Source: SIG603 sp963589785 (lineage in GTDB: Bacteria > Bacillota > Clostridia > Oscillospirales > Acutalibacteraceae). From it: a stretch of DNA of 64,000 nucleotides. Shown here piece by piece: positions 45,339 to 55,049 of this stretch (its first letter is position 1; the number at the start of each line of letters is the position of its first letter). The stretch is from positions 124,001-188,000 of the forward strand of contig CAVAMJ010000002.1 in assembly GCA_963589785.1 (NCBI GenBank), written 5' to 3'. Made by a program: the position numbers and the translations under genes. Below the pieces are notes generated by a model. That model ran no database searches, was not told the origin of the DNA, and was given only the letters and a program-made list of their open reading frames with translations.

Positions 45339-47450
45339 ATGTCCTATACAGCACAGAAAGATTCCGTACCTGAAATTTTCGGCACAAATGTCTTTAACGA
45401 AGACATCATGCAGCAGAGACTTCCCAAGGATGTTTACAAGTTACTGCGTGAGACTATCGACAACGGCAGAGAGCTCGAGCTTTCAGTCGCAAACGCAGTA
45501 GCCAACGCCATGAAGGATTGGGCAATCGAAAAGGGTGCAACTCACTACACGCACTGGTTCCAGCCCATGACAGGCTACACGGCTGAGAAGCACGACAGCT
45601 TCATCACACCGACAGCTGACGGAAGAATCATCATGGAGTTCTCCGGCAAGGAGCTCATCAAGGGCGAGCCTGACGCATCGTCTTTCCCTTCGGGCGGCTT
45701 AAGAGCTACCTTTGAGGCAAGAGGCTACACCGCATGGGACCCCACCTCCTACGCTTTCATCAAGGATAAGTCATTATATATCCCCACAGCTTTCTGCTCA
45801 TACGGCGGCGAGGTTCTTGATAAGAAGACTCCGCTATTAAGATCCATGGAAGCTATCAACACCCAGTCACTGAGAGTTCTCCGTCTTTTCGGCGACACAG
45901 AAACACAGAAGGTCACAACAACTGTCGGCGCAGAGCAGGAATATTTCCTCATTGACGAGAAGCTCTTTAACAAGAGAGACGACCTTCTTCTCTGCGGCAG
46001 AACTCTTTTCGGTGCAAAGCCACCGAAGGGCCAGGAGATGGACGACCACTATTTCGGCGCTATCAAACCGAGAGTTGCCGCTTACATGAGAGAGCTTGAC
46101 GAGGAGCTATGGAAGTACGGCATTCTTGCTAAGACAAAGCACAACGAGGTTGCGCCCGCTCAGCACGAGATGGCACCTATCTTCACTACAACTAACCTTG
46201 CAACCGACCAAAACCAGCTCACCATGGAGATCATGAAGAATGTCGCAAGAAAGCACGGTCTTGTTTGCCTTCTGCATGAGAAGCCGTTTGAATATGTCAA
46301 CGGAAGCGGCAAGCACAACAACTGGGCTCTTTCGACAGACACAGGCAGAAATCTCCTCGCCCCTGGCAAAAATCCGTCAGAGAACGCAACATTCCTACTC
46401 TTCCTCTGCGCTGTTATCAAGGGCGTTGACGAATATCAGGATTTACTCAGAATTTCAGCCGCAAGCGCAAATAACGATCACCGCTTAGGCTCAAGCGAAG
46501 CACCGCCGGCTATCGTTTCTATCTTCCTCGGAGACGAGCTCACCGACATTCTCGATGCACTCGACAAGCACCGTGCTTACGAGGAGCGAGAGACTCAGAG
46601 AATGGAAATCGGCGTTTCCTCACTTCCGCATCTTCCTAAGGACACAACCGACAGAAACAGAACCTCACCTTTTGCATTCACAGGCAATAAGTTTGAGTTC
46701 AGAATGGTTGGTTCTGCTATGAGCATCGCTTGTCCGAATATCATGCTTAATACTATCGTTGCCGAGGAGCTCAAGCAGTTCGCAGACGAACTCGAGAAAG
46801 CAGAGGACTTCAATAAGTCACTTCGCCACCTCATCCGCCGTGTTTACAGAAACCACAAGAGAATCATCTTCAACGGTGACGGCTACTCACAGGAGTGGCT
46901 CGATGAGGCTAAGGCAAGAGGACTTAGCAACTACGCTACAGCCGTCGACGCTATCCCCCACTACTGCGACGAGAAGAACCTCAAGCTTTTCAAGGACCAC
47001 AACATCTACACCGAAGTAGAAATGAACTCAAGAAGAGACATTCTCTTAGAGGAATACGAGAAGACAATCAACATTGAAGCTCAGACCATGATAACCATGG
47101 TTAAGCGTGATGTTATCCCCGCTGTCAACAAGTACATCTCAAGTCTTTCTGACAGCGTAATCCGTCAGAGAAGCGTGATAAGCACATTGCCGTGCAAGGC
47201 CGAATGTGACCTCATCGAAAAGCTTTCCGCAGAGCTCGACAAGGCTTATTCAAGCGTATCGGGACTTGAAATTCTCACAAAGGCTTATGAGGATCTTAAG
47301 TCGGACGTTATGGAAGGCTCTGTCTTCTGCAGAGACAGAATTATCCCGTGCATGAAGGAGCTTAGAAACAGCGTAGACTTCCTCGAGGACAAAACAGGCA
47401 ATGAATTCTGGCCGTACCCGAGCTACACGGATCTTCTCTTCAAAATCTAA
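45339..47450 (+). CDS. glnN: Glutamine synthetase type III
   Basis: 703 residues, the usual size of GSIII, common in Bacteroides, Butyrivibrio and Ruminococcus. Makes glutamine from glutamate, ammonia and ATP. Diagnostic segments: FPSGGLRATFEARGYTAWD, TVGAEQEYFLID with the metal Glu residues, KHNEVAPAQHEMAPIF, NGSGKHNNWALSTD replacing the GMHVHQS motif, and ASANNDHRLGSSEAPPAIVS. The ATG at 45339 has GGAGG six bases upstream; a TTG inside that site (45327) is rejected. It is probably the true glutamine synthetase of the cell, divergent from the pseudo-GS/ANTAR operon. Confidence 0.96.
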   Translation: MSYTAQKDSVPEIFGTNVFNEDIMQQRLPKDVYKLLRETIDNGRELELSVANAVANAMKDWAIEKGATHYTHWFQPMTGYTAEKHDSFITPTADGRIIMEFSGKELIKGEPDASSFPSGGLRATFEARGYTAWDPTSYAFIKDKSLYIPTAFCSYGGEVLDKKTPLLRSMEAINTQSLRVLRLFGDTETQKVTTTVGAEQEYFLIDEKLFNKRDDLLLCGRTLFGAKPPKGQEMDDHYFGAIKPRVAAYMRELDEELWKYGILAKTKHNEVAPAQHEMAPIFTTTNLATDQNQLTMEIMKNVARKHGLVCLLHEKPFEYVNGSGKHNNWALSTDTGRNLLAPGKNPSENATFLLFLCAVIKGVDEYQDLLRISAASANNDHRLGSSEAPPAIVSIFLGDELTDILDALDKHRAYEERETQRMEIGVSSLPHLPKDTTDRNRTSPFAFTGNKFEFRMVGSAMSIACPNIMLNTIVAEELKQFADELEKAEDFNKSLRHLIRRVYRNHKRIIFNGDGYSQEWLDEAKARGLSNYATAVDAIPHYCDEKNLKLFKDHNIYTEVEMNSRRDILLEEYEKTINIEAQTMITMVKRDVIPAVNKYISSLSDSVIRQRSVISTLPCKAECDLIEKLSAELDKAYSSVSGLEILTKAYEDLKSDVMEGSVFCRDRIIPCMKELRNSVDFLEDKTGNEFWPYPSYTDLLFKI

Positions 47451-47465
47451 GCAATCGCATAAAGC

Positions 47466-47495
47466 TAAGGGGCAGTTTTTCTGTCCCTTATTTTT
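47466..47495 (+). terminator. glnN terminator
   Basis: TAAGGGGCAG pairs with CTGTCCCTTA around TTTTT, then TTTTT. Confidence 0.92.
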
Positions 47496-47663
47496 GTGCG
47501 TTCTGTACCAAAAAATCAACTCGATATTTTATTTTTGGTACGCAAATCGGCTTTATCTTGTCCGAAATTCAGCTTTCTTTCGATAAAATGCACTGTTTTT
47601 CCGTTTATTTACACATTTGAAACGACCCTATTTGTGCAAAATAGATATTTTATTCTAATAGTA

Positions 47664-47692
47664 TTTACTTTTTTTGCAAATAATTGTATAAT
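47664..47692 (+). promoter_or_regulatory. Promoter of the small HTH gene
   Basis: TTTACT (47664-47669), 17-base spacer, TATAAT (47687-47692). The rest of the gap 47496-47663 is AT-rich with no gene. Confidence 0.6.
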
Positions 47693-47720
47693 CTTACTAT
47701 CGATATACTACATTGGCTTT

Positions 47721-47777
47721 TTAGCGGAGCAAGAAATGAAAGTTTGCTTTTCTCCGCAAATTAAATGTATCCGCTAA
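47721..47777 (+). promoter_or_regulatory. Leader with alternative hairpins before the HTH gene
   Basis: TTAGCGGA (47721-47728) can pair with TCCGCTAA (47770-47777), while GCGGAG (47724-47729) can instead pair with CTCCGC (47752-47757). Two exclusive folds in a leader of about 145 bases. No known RNA class recognised. Confidence 0.4.
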
Positions 47778-47844
47778 GCTTCACCGATCTTAGGCAATCG
47801 ATGTCCTTTAACGTCATACAAAGAAACTTGAGAGGAAAGATCTT

Positions 47845-48096
47845 ATGCGCCTTAGAAATCAACCTATCGGAAACAAAAATTTAGTAGGAGCAAGAGTTGA
47901 ACTCGCAAGAAAGAACCAAGGCATGAAGCAGAAGGAGCTCCTCGCTCAGCTGCAGGTCAAGGGAGTTGACATGAACTCTTCCGGTCTTTCAAAGCTCGAA
48001 GGACAGATTCGTGCAGTAACCGATTTTGAACTGCTTGCCATTGCAGAGATTTTAGATGTCGACGTCATGTGGCTATTAAAGGGCGACGACGAATAA
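47845..48096 (+). CDS. Small Xre-family helix-turn-helix regulator
   Basis: 83 residues, a single DNA-binding domain: VGARVELARKNQGMKQKELL, then NSSGLSKLEGQIRAVTDFE as recognition region, and IAEILDVDVMWLLKG. No effector domain. AGAGGA precedes the ATG. It is monocistronic with its own promoter and terminator. Target unknown. Confidence 0.88.
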   Translation: MRLRNQPIGNKNLVGARVELARKNQGMKQKELLAQLQVKGVDMNSSGLSKLEGQIRAVTDFELLAIAEILDVDVMWLLKGDDE

Positions 48097-48139
48097 TTTT
48101 AAATATAAGAAAACTTCTTTTTTCATTATTAGATACTCT

Positions 48140-48180
48140 GACGAACCCACCGGGAAAAGCTCTCGGTGGGTTTGTCGTTT
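48140..48180. terminator. Bidirectional terminator between HTH gene and GNAT gene
   Basis: GACGAACCCACCG pairs with CGGTGGGTTTGTC and is followed by GTTTTT on the plus strand; it separates convergent genes. Confidence 0.85.
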
Positions 48181-48621
48181 TTAAGTATCAAATCTTATCA
48201 TTTCTGTCAGGGATAAATTTCTGTAAACGAGATCATCTCGCACGTTAAAACCAAGCTTCTCCCAAAATGCGTTTCCTGTTTTGTTTCGCTCGAATACAAC
48301 GAGTGCGGCTTTATTTATCTTAAGCTTTTTTAATTCGTTTAATGCGCACTCCACTAAATTTCTCGCTATCCCTCTTCCTCGAAAATCAGGATGCACCGCA
48401 GTGTGATAGATATAACCCCTTCTGCCATCATTTCCTACCATAATCGCACCGACAATTTCTCCGTTTTCCTCAGCAACAAAGCACGTTGTGGGGTTTCGCT
48501 CAATAAAACGCTCAATGCCCTCTTTTGAGTCATCGAGGTTATTAAGTCCCATTCCGACACAAGACATCCACAAGGAATATATTTTCTCATAATCGTCTAT
48601 GGTCATATTTCTGATTGTCAT
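48181..48621 (-). CDS. GNAT-family N-acetyltransferase
   Basis: 146 residues. Acetyl-CoA-binding motif A is TAVHPDFRGRGIARNLVE, and NKTGNAFWEKLGF is the conserved end. The acceptor is unknown. ATG at 48621 is chosen; a GTG three codons earlier is possible. Its start overlaps the amidohydrolase stop region, so the two are co-expressed. Confidence 0.9.
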   Translation of the reverse strand: MTIRNMTIDDYEKIYSLWMSCVGMGLNNLDDSKEGIERFIERNPTTCFVAEENGEIVGAIMVGNDGRRGYIYHTAVHPDFRGRGIARNLVECALNELKKLKINKAALVVFERNKTGNAFWEKLGFNVRDDLVYRNLSLTEMIRFDT

Positions 48622-48622
48622 T

Positions 48623-49564
48623 TCACTCACCGCTAAAAAGTCTTTCTGCGTTTTGATACATTATTTTTTCTAAAATCGGACTTAGTTCATCGCTGTTTTG
48701 CAAAGCCTTTACCTTTTGCTCGATTCGATCGCTCGGAGTATATGGGAAATCTCCGCCGAACAAAATGTGATTTTCGTCCGTGAGTGTGATGAGAATTTTA
48801 ATTCCCGACGGAAGTGCATCGCCCGCAATGTCAAAGTAAAGTGACTCAAGGCTCTTCTTAGCATCTACGGGCTGACCTATCCCCTTTGCCGCCAAAACCT
48901 TTGTAATGCCCAAAAGTCTGTCAATTACATTCGGCAAAAACGAACCGCAGTGCGGCACTACAACCCTCACGCTCGGATATTTCTCGAGTGTGCCCGATGT
49001 GATTAGATTGATTACCGCACGTGTGGTGTCGGCTATGAACTCAAAAAGCGGCAAAGGAGTCGAGGTGAAACAGCCGCTCGGAATCGCTTTCGGTGCGGTC
49101 GGATGGAGTATCACCACAGCTTTTCTTTCGTTCAACTTTTCAAACAGCGGATCGTATTTTTCGTCACCTAAATAACGCCCGTCTGCGTTGCTTGGTAATT
49201 TCACGGCGTCCGCCCCAAGAACATCATAAGCGAAGTTTAGCTCTTCGATTGCCGCATTCATATCGGGAACGGGCAAAGCTGCGGCAAACATTATCTTATC
49301 GGGGTAATCTCTTTTGTACTTAGCGGCGCACTCGTCCAAGGCTCTCGCTATGCTTGCCGATTCCGACTTGTCACCGTACCAGAAATGAGGCGATGAAACT
49401 GAAATTAAGCTTTTCTCTATCCCAGCCTTTTCCATGCTCTCTAAGTGCTCCTCAATCGACCAATTAGGCGTCGGAAATCCGTCCTCGTTCTCCTTGCCGT
49501 GCTTTTTAATGCTGTCTAAATATTCAGGGCAAGTGAAATGCGAATGTACATCAATTATCTTCAT
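48623..49564 (-). CDS. Amidohydrolase_2 (ACMSD-like) TIM-barrel hydrolase/decarboxylase
   Basis: 313 residues from MKIIDVHSHFTCPEYL. The HxH metal pair is in DVHSHF, further ligands are the His of VVILHPTAPKA, the His of VVVPHCGSFLP and the Asp of ILFGGDFPYTP. This is the pattern of the aminocarboxymuconate-semialdehyde decarboxylase / resorcylate decarboxylase branch. A TTG at 49600 would add 12 residues without support. Substrate unknown. Pairs with the GNAT gene downstream. Confidence 0.88.
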   Translation of the reverse strand: MKIIDVHSHFTCPEYLDSIKKHGKENEDGFPTPNWSIEEHLESMEKAGIEKSLISVSSPHFWYGDKSESASIARALDECAAKYKRDYPDKIMFAAALPVPDMNAAIEELNFAYDVLGADAVKLPSNADGRYLGDEKYDPLFEKLNERKAVVILHPTAPKAIPSGCFTSTPLPLFEFIADTTRAVINLITSGTLEKYPSVRVVVPHCGSFLPNVIDRLLGITKVLAAKGIGQPVDAKKSLESLYFDIAGDALPSGIKILITLTDENHILFGGDFPYTPSDRIEQKVKALQNSDELSPILEKIMYQNAERLFSGE

Positions 49565-49612
49565 CTTATTTTCCACACTTTCTTTTAATATTGTATACAA
49601 CTTTTCCGCTTG

Positions 49613-49643
49613 TAAAAAAGTGAGGTATCAGAAGATACCTCAC
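49613..49643 (-). terminator. Terminator of the aminotransferase gene
   Basis: Minus strand GTGAGGTATC pairs perfectly with GATACCTCAC, loop TTCT, followed by TTTTTT. Confidence 0.95.
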
Positions 49644-49665
49644 AAAAATAATATTTAATTTAAAA

Positions 49666-50940
49666 TCACTCTGCTAAAAGCTTCTCGGAAGCGGCAAGCT
49701 TAAGGCATGTTGCGAAGACATGAATTGCCTCCTCGAGCTCCTCAATCGGCGGGAAGGACGGAGCAATTCTGATATTGCTGTCGTTGGGGTCCTTTCCGTA
49801 TGGGAATGTTGCGCCCGCATTTGTGATGATAACACCAGCCTGACGGCAAAGCTCGAATACCTTCTTTGCACAGCCCGGCATAACGTCACAGCTGATGAAG
49901 TAGCCGCCGTTCGGCATATTCCATGTAGCGATGTCAAGCTCGCCGACGTCGCTCTGGAGAACCTCGCCGACCTTTCTGAACTTCGGCTCGAGAAGCTCTC
50001 TGTGGCCCTTCATGATATCGAGAACACCGTCAATATCCTTGAAGAAGAGAACATGGCGAAGCTGGTTGAGCTTATCAGGACCGATTGTCTCAACTGTGAA
50101 ATGGCGCTTGAGGTCGACTATGTTTCTGTCGCTTGCAGCCATTGCGGAAACACCAGCGCCCGGGAATGTGATCTTCGAGGTTGAAGCGAAGATGAAGACG
50201 TTGTCCTCTGTTCCCTCAGCGATAGCCTCCTCCCAGAGATTGAGAAGAGTATCGGGAGTATCTGTCAAATCGTGTACGCAGTATGCGTTATCCCACATTA
50301 TTCTGAAGTCCTTTGCGGCAGGCTGAAGCTTTGCAAATCTTCTTACTGTCTCGTCGGAATATGTGATGCCTGTCGGGTTGGAGTACTTCGGAACGCACCA
50401 AATACCCTTGACTGTCTCGTCCTTGACGAGCTCCTCGACCATATCCATGTCGGGGCCTGTCTCGAGCATAGGAATCGGAATCATCTCAAAGTCAAAGTAC
50501 TCTGTGATGCCGAAGTGTCTGTCATAACCGGGGCATGGGCAAAGCCACTTCTTCTTGTCGAGTCTGCCCCACGGTGTCTGACCGCTGAAGCCGTGTGTGA
50601 CACCTCTTACCATTACGTCAAACATGACTGCAAGGCTTGAGTTGTTTCCGATAATTATCTGAGAATTCGGAACACCTATCATGCCGCTGAAGATAGACTT
50701 CATGGAATCAAGACCGTCCCAAATGCCGTAGTTTCTTACGTCATCGCCCTTTGAGTTAGCAAACTCGTATCTTGCGTGAAGTGCCTCGAGAACACCGAGA
50801 GCCAAGTCAAGCTGAGCCGCAGAAGGCTTTCCTCGTGCCATGTTCAGGCTAAGCTTTTTTGCAAGGATTTCTTCGTATTCTTTCTTTGCTTCCTCGTGAA
50901 AGGAACTGAGCTGTTCCTTGTTCATCTCTTTGAGTTTCAT
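49666..50940 (-). CDS. PLP-dependent aminotransferase, class I/II (aspartate aminotransferase subgroup Ic-like)
   Basis: 424 residues from MKLKEMNKEQLSSFHEEAKK. The PLP lysine is in FASTSKITFPGAGVS; ARGKPSAAQLDLALG, NPTGITYSDETVRRFA and MWDNAYCVHDL are also conserved. The long N-terminal extension and ARGKP motif mark the unusual Ic aspartate aminotransferase group. GGAG precedes the ATG; the 20 extra codons upstream (from 51000) are not coding-like. Probably interconverts aspartate/oxaloacetate with glutamate/2-oxoglutarate. Confidence 0.92.
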   Translation of the reverse strand: MKLKEMNKEQLSSFHEEAKKEYEEILAKKLSLNMARGKPSAAQLDLALGVLEALHARYEFANSKGDDVRNYGIWDGLDSMKSIFSGMIGVPNSQIIIGNNSSLAVMFDVMVRGVTHGFSGQTPWGRLDKKKWLCPCPGYDRHFGITEYFDFEMIPIPMLETGPDMDMVEELVKDETVKGIWCVPKYSNPTGITYSDETVRRFAKLQPAAKDFRIMWDNAYCVHDLTDTPDTLLNLWEEAIAEGTEDNVFIFASTSKITFPGAGVSAMAASDRNIVDLKRHFTVETIGPDKLNQLRHVLFFKDIDGVLDIMKGHRELLEPKFRKVGEVLQSDVGELDIATWNMPNGGYFISCDVMPGCAKKVFELCRQAGVIITNAGATFPYGKDPNDSNIRIAPSFPPIEELEEAIHVFATCLKLAASEKLLAE

Positions 50941-51170
50941 TTTGTTCTCTCCTAAACTTCTATGAATATTCGGGCATTTCGTGAATTGAATTTGACACAC
51001 TTATTTCATATTTGTTCTTGTCCTTTGATTATTCTAATATAATTCGAGCGAAAATGCAAGATTTTTAAAATTTCCTTGCATTTTTCTACTTCTTATAGTA
51101 TTATTGCTAAACTTTTCACTTTTTATTGTGCAATTTGACTTATCAAATTCTGTTTTTGCTGTGGCACAAC

Positions 51171-51206
51171 AAAAAAGCAGTCCGAGAACAACCGAACTGC
51201 TTTTTT
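51171..51206. terminator. Terminator of the CydDC-like operon
   Basis: AAAAAAGCAGT pairs with ACTGCTTTTTT; works on either strand. The gap 51001-51229 otherwise shows no gene. Confidence 0.85.
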
Positions 51207-51229
51207 GATTTCATATGAGTTTTATATTT

Positions 51230-52948
51230 TTAAGAAATTCTTTCGCTGTTTGTTTCAAAAACTTTATCGGCGACATTCATCGTAGAAGTCCTGTGAGAGA
51301 CGATGACAACCGTCTTTTTCTCTGCCGACTCACGAAGTGATTTTAATATAATTCCCTCGTTGAGCGAATCGAGATTGCTTGTCGGCTCATCGAGAAGCAT
51401 AAGCTCGCTGTCGTGAAGGAACGCTCTCGCAATGCCTATTCTCTGCTTTTCTCCGCCGGAAAGCGTATCTCCAAGCTCGCCCACCTGAGTGTCGTAGCCG
51501 TTAGGGAGAGCCATGATAAAATCGTGAACGGAAGCTTTTTTAGCCGCCTCGATGATTTCCTCACGGGTAGCATTAACCTTTGCAACGGCAATGTTGTTTG
51601 CTATTGTATCGTGGAAAAGCTGTGTCTCCTGTGTGACGTAACTCTCGAGGTCTCGAAGTCTTTTTGTCGGAATTTCTCTCACGTCATTTCCGTCAACGCT
51701 GACTTTGCCCTTTTGAACATCCCAGAATCGCATGAGAAGCTTTAGCAGTGTTGATTTTCCCGAGCCGCTTGCGCCGTGAATTCCCGTGATTATGCCGGGT
51801 TCAAGCTTAATCGAATAGTTATTAAGTATCGTTTCCTCGCCGTAAGCAAATGTTACATTCTCTGCAGCAGCACCGGTAAAATCGTGTTCGCTTACTTCAA
51901 ACGAACCGTCATCGTCAATTTCCTTGACCATCGGCTCTTCCTCCAAGAGTGAGAGAACTCTCTCGCCGCTTGCAAGAGTCTGATTTAGGTTATTTGAAAG
52001 ACTCGAGAGAGCGACAGTCGGACCGAATGAGCCCATCATAGCTACCGTACAGGTGAGTATTCCGTCAAAGCCGATTTTTCCGCTGTTATAAAGCGTGACG
52101 GTCAAAAGCAGCATCGCAAAGGAGAAAATTAAAATCATCGCATTTGTGACGGCACGCTGAGTTCCCTCAAGCTTGCTTAATTCCTTTTGAAGTGAACTTA
52201 GACTGTTTGATTTTTCGCTCATCTCGCCCTTTCGCTTTTCGCCCTGACCGTACTGAATGGTCTCGTCAAGACCTCGAAGCGAATCGAGAACAAAGCTGTT
52301 GAGTTCACCGAATTCTGTGCGGTACTCCATGCCCTTATCGCCGCCTTTTTTGCCGTTTATGACAGGAATAAGCACACCGACGATAAGATAAGCTATCAAT
52401 GCGAGCAAGCCGCAAAGCGAATTATAACTGCCGATAAAGACTACCATGATAATGCTTGTGAGTATCGCAATCATGACGGGCGAAACCGTGTGAGCGTAGA
52501 ACACCTCGAGAAGCTCAATATCCGTTGTGATAACAGAAATGAGATTTCCCTTGTCTCTTCCCTCAAGCTTGGCGGGGCAAAGCTTTCTGAGTGCCGCAAA
52601 AACCTTGTGGCGAATTATCGCAAGGAGCTTGAACGCTATGAAGTGGTTGCAGTACTGCTCTGCGTAGTGCAAAAATCCACGAAGCACCGCTATGATTATC
52701 ATGACGGTCAAAATCGCTTTAATCGACATTCCCGAAAGAAAAGCACTGCTAACGGTAATATTTCCGTTTGAAGCTAAAATATGCACGACTGCCTGTGCCG
52801 CCAAAATCGTGAGAAATTCAGCGCACAAATAACCGACCGTTCCGAGTATGACTGCCGCCGCCATTATATGAATAAGCGGCTTTACAAGTCCGATGAGACT
52901 GCCCATGACAGAAAGAGCACTTCTGCGTTTCTTTTGATTATTATTCAT
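51230..52948 (-). CDS. CydC-like ABC exporter half (permease-ATPase)
   Basis: 572 residues. Six membrane segments (about 25-340) then an ATPase with Walker A GIHGASGSGKSTLL near 390, signature LSGGEKQRIGIARAFL and Walker B LMLLDEPTSNLD. RKLCPAKLEGRDKGNLISVI in the cytoplasmic loop resembles CydC. E. coli CydDC exports reduced thiols and is needed for cytochrome bd and haem handling. It starts where the CydD-like gene ends (TAATG). No cydAB genes are seen here. Confidence 0.88.
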   Translation of the reverse strand: MNNNQKKRRSALSVMGSLIGLVKPLIHIMAAAVILGTVGYLCAEFLTILAAQAVVHILASNGNITVSSAFLSGMSIKAILTVMIIIAVLRGFLHYAEQYCNHFIAFKLLAIIRHKVFAALRKLCPAKLEGRDKGNLISVITTDIELLEVFYAHTVSPVMIAILTSIIMVVFIGSYNSLCGLLALIAYLIVGVLIPVINGKKGGDKGMEYRTEFGELNSFVLDSLRGLDETIQYGQGEKRKGEMSEKSNSLSSLQKELSKLEGTQRAVTNAMILIFSFAMLLLTVTLYNSGKIGFDGILTCTVAMMGSFGPTVALSSLSNNLNQTLASGERVLSLLEEEPMVKEIDDDGSFEVSEHDFTGAAAENVTFAYGEETILNNYSIKLEPGIITGIHGASGSGKSTLLKLLMRFWDVQKGKVSVDGNDVREIPTKRLRDLESYVTQETQLFHDTIANNIAVAKVNATREEIIEAAKKASVHDFIMALPNGYDTQVGELGDTLSGGEKQRIGIARAFLHDSELMLLDEPTSNLDSLNEGIILKSLRESAEKKTVVIVSHRTSTMNVADKVFETNSERIS

Positions 52949-54687
52949 TACGCATTCACTCCCTTTCCCCAGTTTTCAAGTGACATCTGGCTGTCATAAA
53001 GCTTTTTGTATGCACCGTTTTCGTTTATCAAGCTTTCGTGCTTGCCGCTTTCCTTGATTTCTCCGTCCTTTAAGAAGTAAATCATATCGGAACCGACAAC
53101 ATTTGCAAGCCTATGAGAAATGAGAAGCACGGTCTTTTTCTTTGCAAGCTCATGGATAACGTCCATGATGAGCTCCTCGCTCTCGATATCGATATTTGAA
53201 GCCGCCTCGTCAAAGATGAATATATCGGCATCGTTTCTAAGCAGTGCCCTTGCGATGACAAGTCTCTGGCACTGGCCGCCCGAGAGATTACTTCCCCTTT
53301 CGAGAAGCTTGGTTTTAATTCCCTCCTGAGTATCCAAAAATCCCATGAGGTTAACCTTTTTGAGCACGGATTTCATTTCATCTACGCTTGCATTCGGCTT
53401 TGCCATTTTGAGGTTATCCTCGACTGTACCCTTGAAGATGTAGCTGTTGTGACGAACAAGAACAACTCGCTTCATCAAATCGGACTCCGCTACTTCGGAA
53501 AGCTTTACTCCGCCGACTGTAATTTCACCAGTGAAGCCGTGATTTTTGCCGGCTAAAATTCCCGCAATCGTACTTTTTCCGCAGCCCGACTCACCCACTA
53601 GCGAAACAAAGCTTCCGCTTGGCAGATCTAAATTTATACCCTTTAATATTTCTCTGTCCTTTTCATACGAAAAACGAACATTCTTAAAGGAAACATCAAG
53701 CTTGCCCTCAGGCAAGGTTTTATCGCCCGATTTCTCCTCAGGCAAATCGAGAATTTTGAATATCTTGTCGCTTGCCGCCATGCCGTTCATCGCAATGTGG
53801 AAGAACGAACCGAGAAGTCTCAGCGGCAAGAAAAACTCGCTCGCAAGCAAAACTATCGTGAGAGTTCCCGACAAGCTGATATTTCCCTTTAGAAATTCAC
53901 TCACGGCAAAAGCCATACCGACCGCCGCTCCGCCGTATGCGACAATATCCATGACGCTGGTGGAATTAAGCTGCATTGTGAGCACCTTCATTGTGATTTT
54001 TCTGAAGTTCTGCGACTGAATGTCCATTTCCTCAGCCTTTTTCTCGTCAGCCTGATAAATCTTGAGTGTCGTAAGCCCCTGTAAATTCTCGAGGAACGAA
54101 TCGCCCAGACCCGTGTAAACGCTCCAGTATCTGTTCAAAAGTCTCTTTGCGATTTTCTGCACAACCACGATGGAAATCGGAATAAGCGGAACGCAAACAA
54201 GCAGAACCACACTTGATTTTAGGCTCACTCGGCTCAAAATGACAAAGAGCGTTATCGGCGCAAGCAAACTATAAAAAAGCTGCGGAAGATACTTTCCGAA
54301 GTAGGTTTCGAGCTGTTCGACACCCTCCGTAGAAACCTGAACCACCTCGCTTGACGCTACCTGTTCGTTGTAGGAAGCACCGAGGCGAAGCATTTTCTCG
54401 TAAATTTTCTCTCGAAGTATTCGCTTGACATCGGCACTCGCAAGGTACGATGACTTTGCTCCCAGTTTCTCGCAAATAAATCTGACTGCAACTACTGCCG
54501 CAAGAATGACTGCAGAACTGGCGACAAGGGCGCTGTCAGCAGTTCCCTCAAGCACATTTTGAAGCAATTCGGCTATCGTGAACACGGCGGCAATCTGAGC
54601 AAAAAGCGAAATCCACTGCCACAAAACAACGAACACGATGTATTTTTTAGCGTGAGACAATAGGCCCACAAGCCTTGTTTTTATCAT
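52948..54687 (-). CDS. CydD-like ABC exporter half (permease-ATPase)
   Basis: 579 residues. Six membrane segments, then an ATPase with Walker A LVGESGCGKSTIAGI, signature LSGGQCQRLVIARALL and Walker B IFIFDEAASNIDIE. The second half-transporter is directly downstream, so they form a heterodimer. It overlaps the YgbA-like gene by the ATGA junction. Cargo is unknown; thiols or haem-related by analogy. Confidence 0.88.
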   Translation of the reverse strand: MIKTRLVGLLSHAKKYIVFVVLWQWISLFAQIAAVFTIAELLQNVLEGTADSALVASSAVILAAVVAVRFICEKLGAKSSYLASADVKRILREKIYEKMLRLGASYNEQVASSEVVQVSTEGVEQLETYFGKYLPQLFYSLLAPITLFVILSRVSLKSSVVLLVCVPLIPISIVVVQKIAKRLLNRYWSVYTGLGDSFLENLQGLTTLKIYQADEKKAEEMDIQSQNFRKITMKVLTMQLNSTSVMDIVAYGGAAVGMAFAVSEFLKGNISLSGTLTIVLLASEFFLPLRLLGSFFHIAMNGMAASDKIFKILDLPEEKSGDKTLPEGKLDVSFKNVRFSYEKDREILKGINLDLPSGSFVSLVGESGCGKSTIAGILAGKNHGFTGEITVGGVKLSEVAESDLMKRVVLVRHNSYIFKGTVEDNLKMAKPNASVDEMKSVLKKVNLMGFLDTQEGIKTKLLERGSNLSGGQCQRLVIARALLRNDADIFIFDEAASNIDIESEELIMDVIHELAKKKTVLLISHRLANVVGSDMIYFLKDGEIKESGKHESLINENGAYKKLYDSQMSLENWGKGVNA

Positions 54688-55046
54688 TTTTTCTCACTTC
54701 CTCCATTCATCTTTTTCTTCTCTCTTTTGGAGCAAATCAAATGCCAAAAAGCGAGTATCGGATGATAAAAAATCATTCTTGGACCCGAAAAACGCATGAC
54801 CTTGCGGATTTCCTCACGCATAACGGGCTTGTAGCAATGCACCTTGCAGTTAGCGCAAAAGGTCTTTTCCGCCATGAACGGGCACTTCTCACTTCTAAGT
54901 CTCGCATAGTCGGCAAGAGAAGCGCATTTCTCGCACATTTTTCCGTTTTTCTTAAATTCGTCCTTATGATTTTTTCGGCAATAGAGCCTTATCATTTCAT
55001 CAACGACATATTGTTCTTTTTTCCTCTTTTTTTCTACTTTATCCAA
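54684..55046 (-). CDS. Nitrous oxide-stimulated promoter family protein (YgbA-like)
   Basis: 120 residues, cysteine-rich: CEKC, CPFM, CANCKVHCYKP, then VMRFSGPRMIFYHPILAFWH. This pattern is that of E. coli YgbA, induced by nitric oxide through NsrR. Basic N- and C-termini. The cysteines may bind a metal or iron-sulfur cluster. Overlaps the CydD-like gene and is 3 bases from the YbaN-like gene. Confidence 0.88.
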   Translation of the reverse strand: MDKVEKKRKKEQYVVDEMIRLYCRKNHKDEFKKNGKMCEKCASLADYARLRSEKCPFMAEKTFCANCKVHCYKPVMREEIRKVMRFSGPRMIFYHPILAFWHLICSKREKKKMNGGSEKK

Positions 55047-55049
55047 ACT

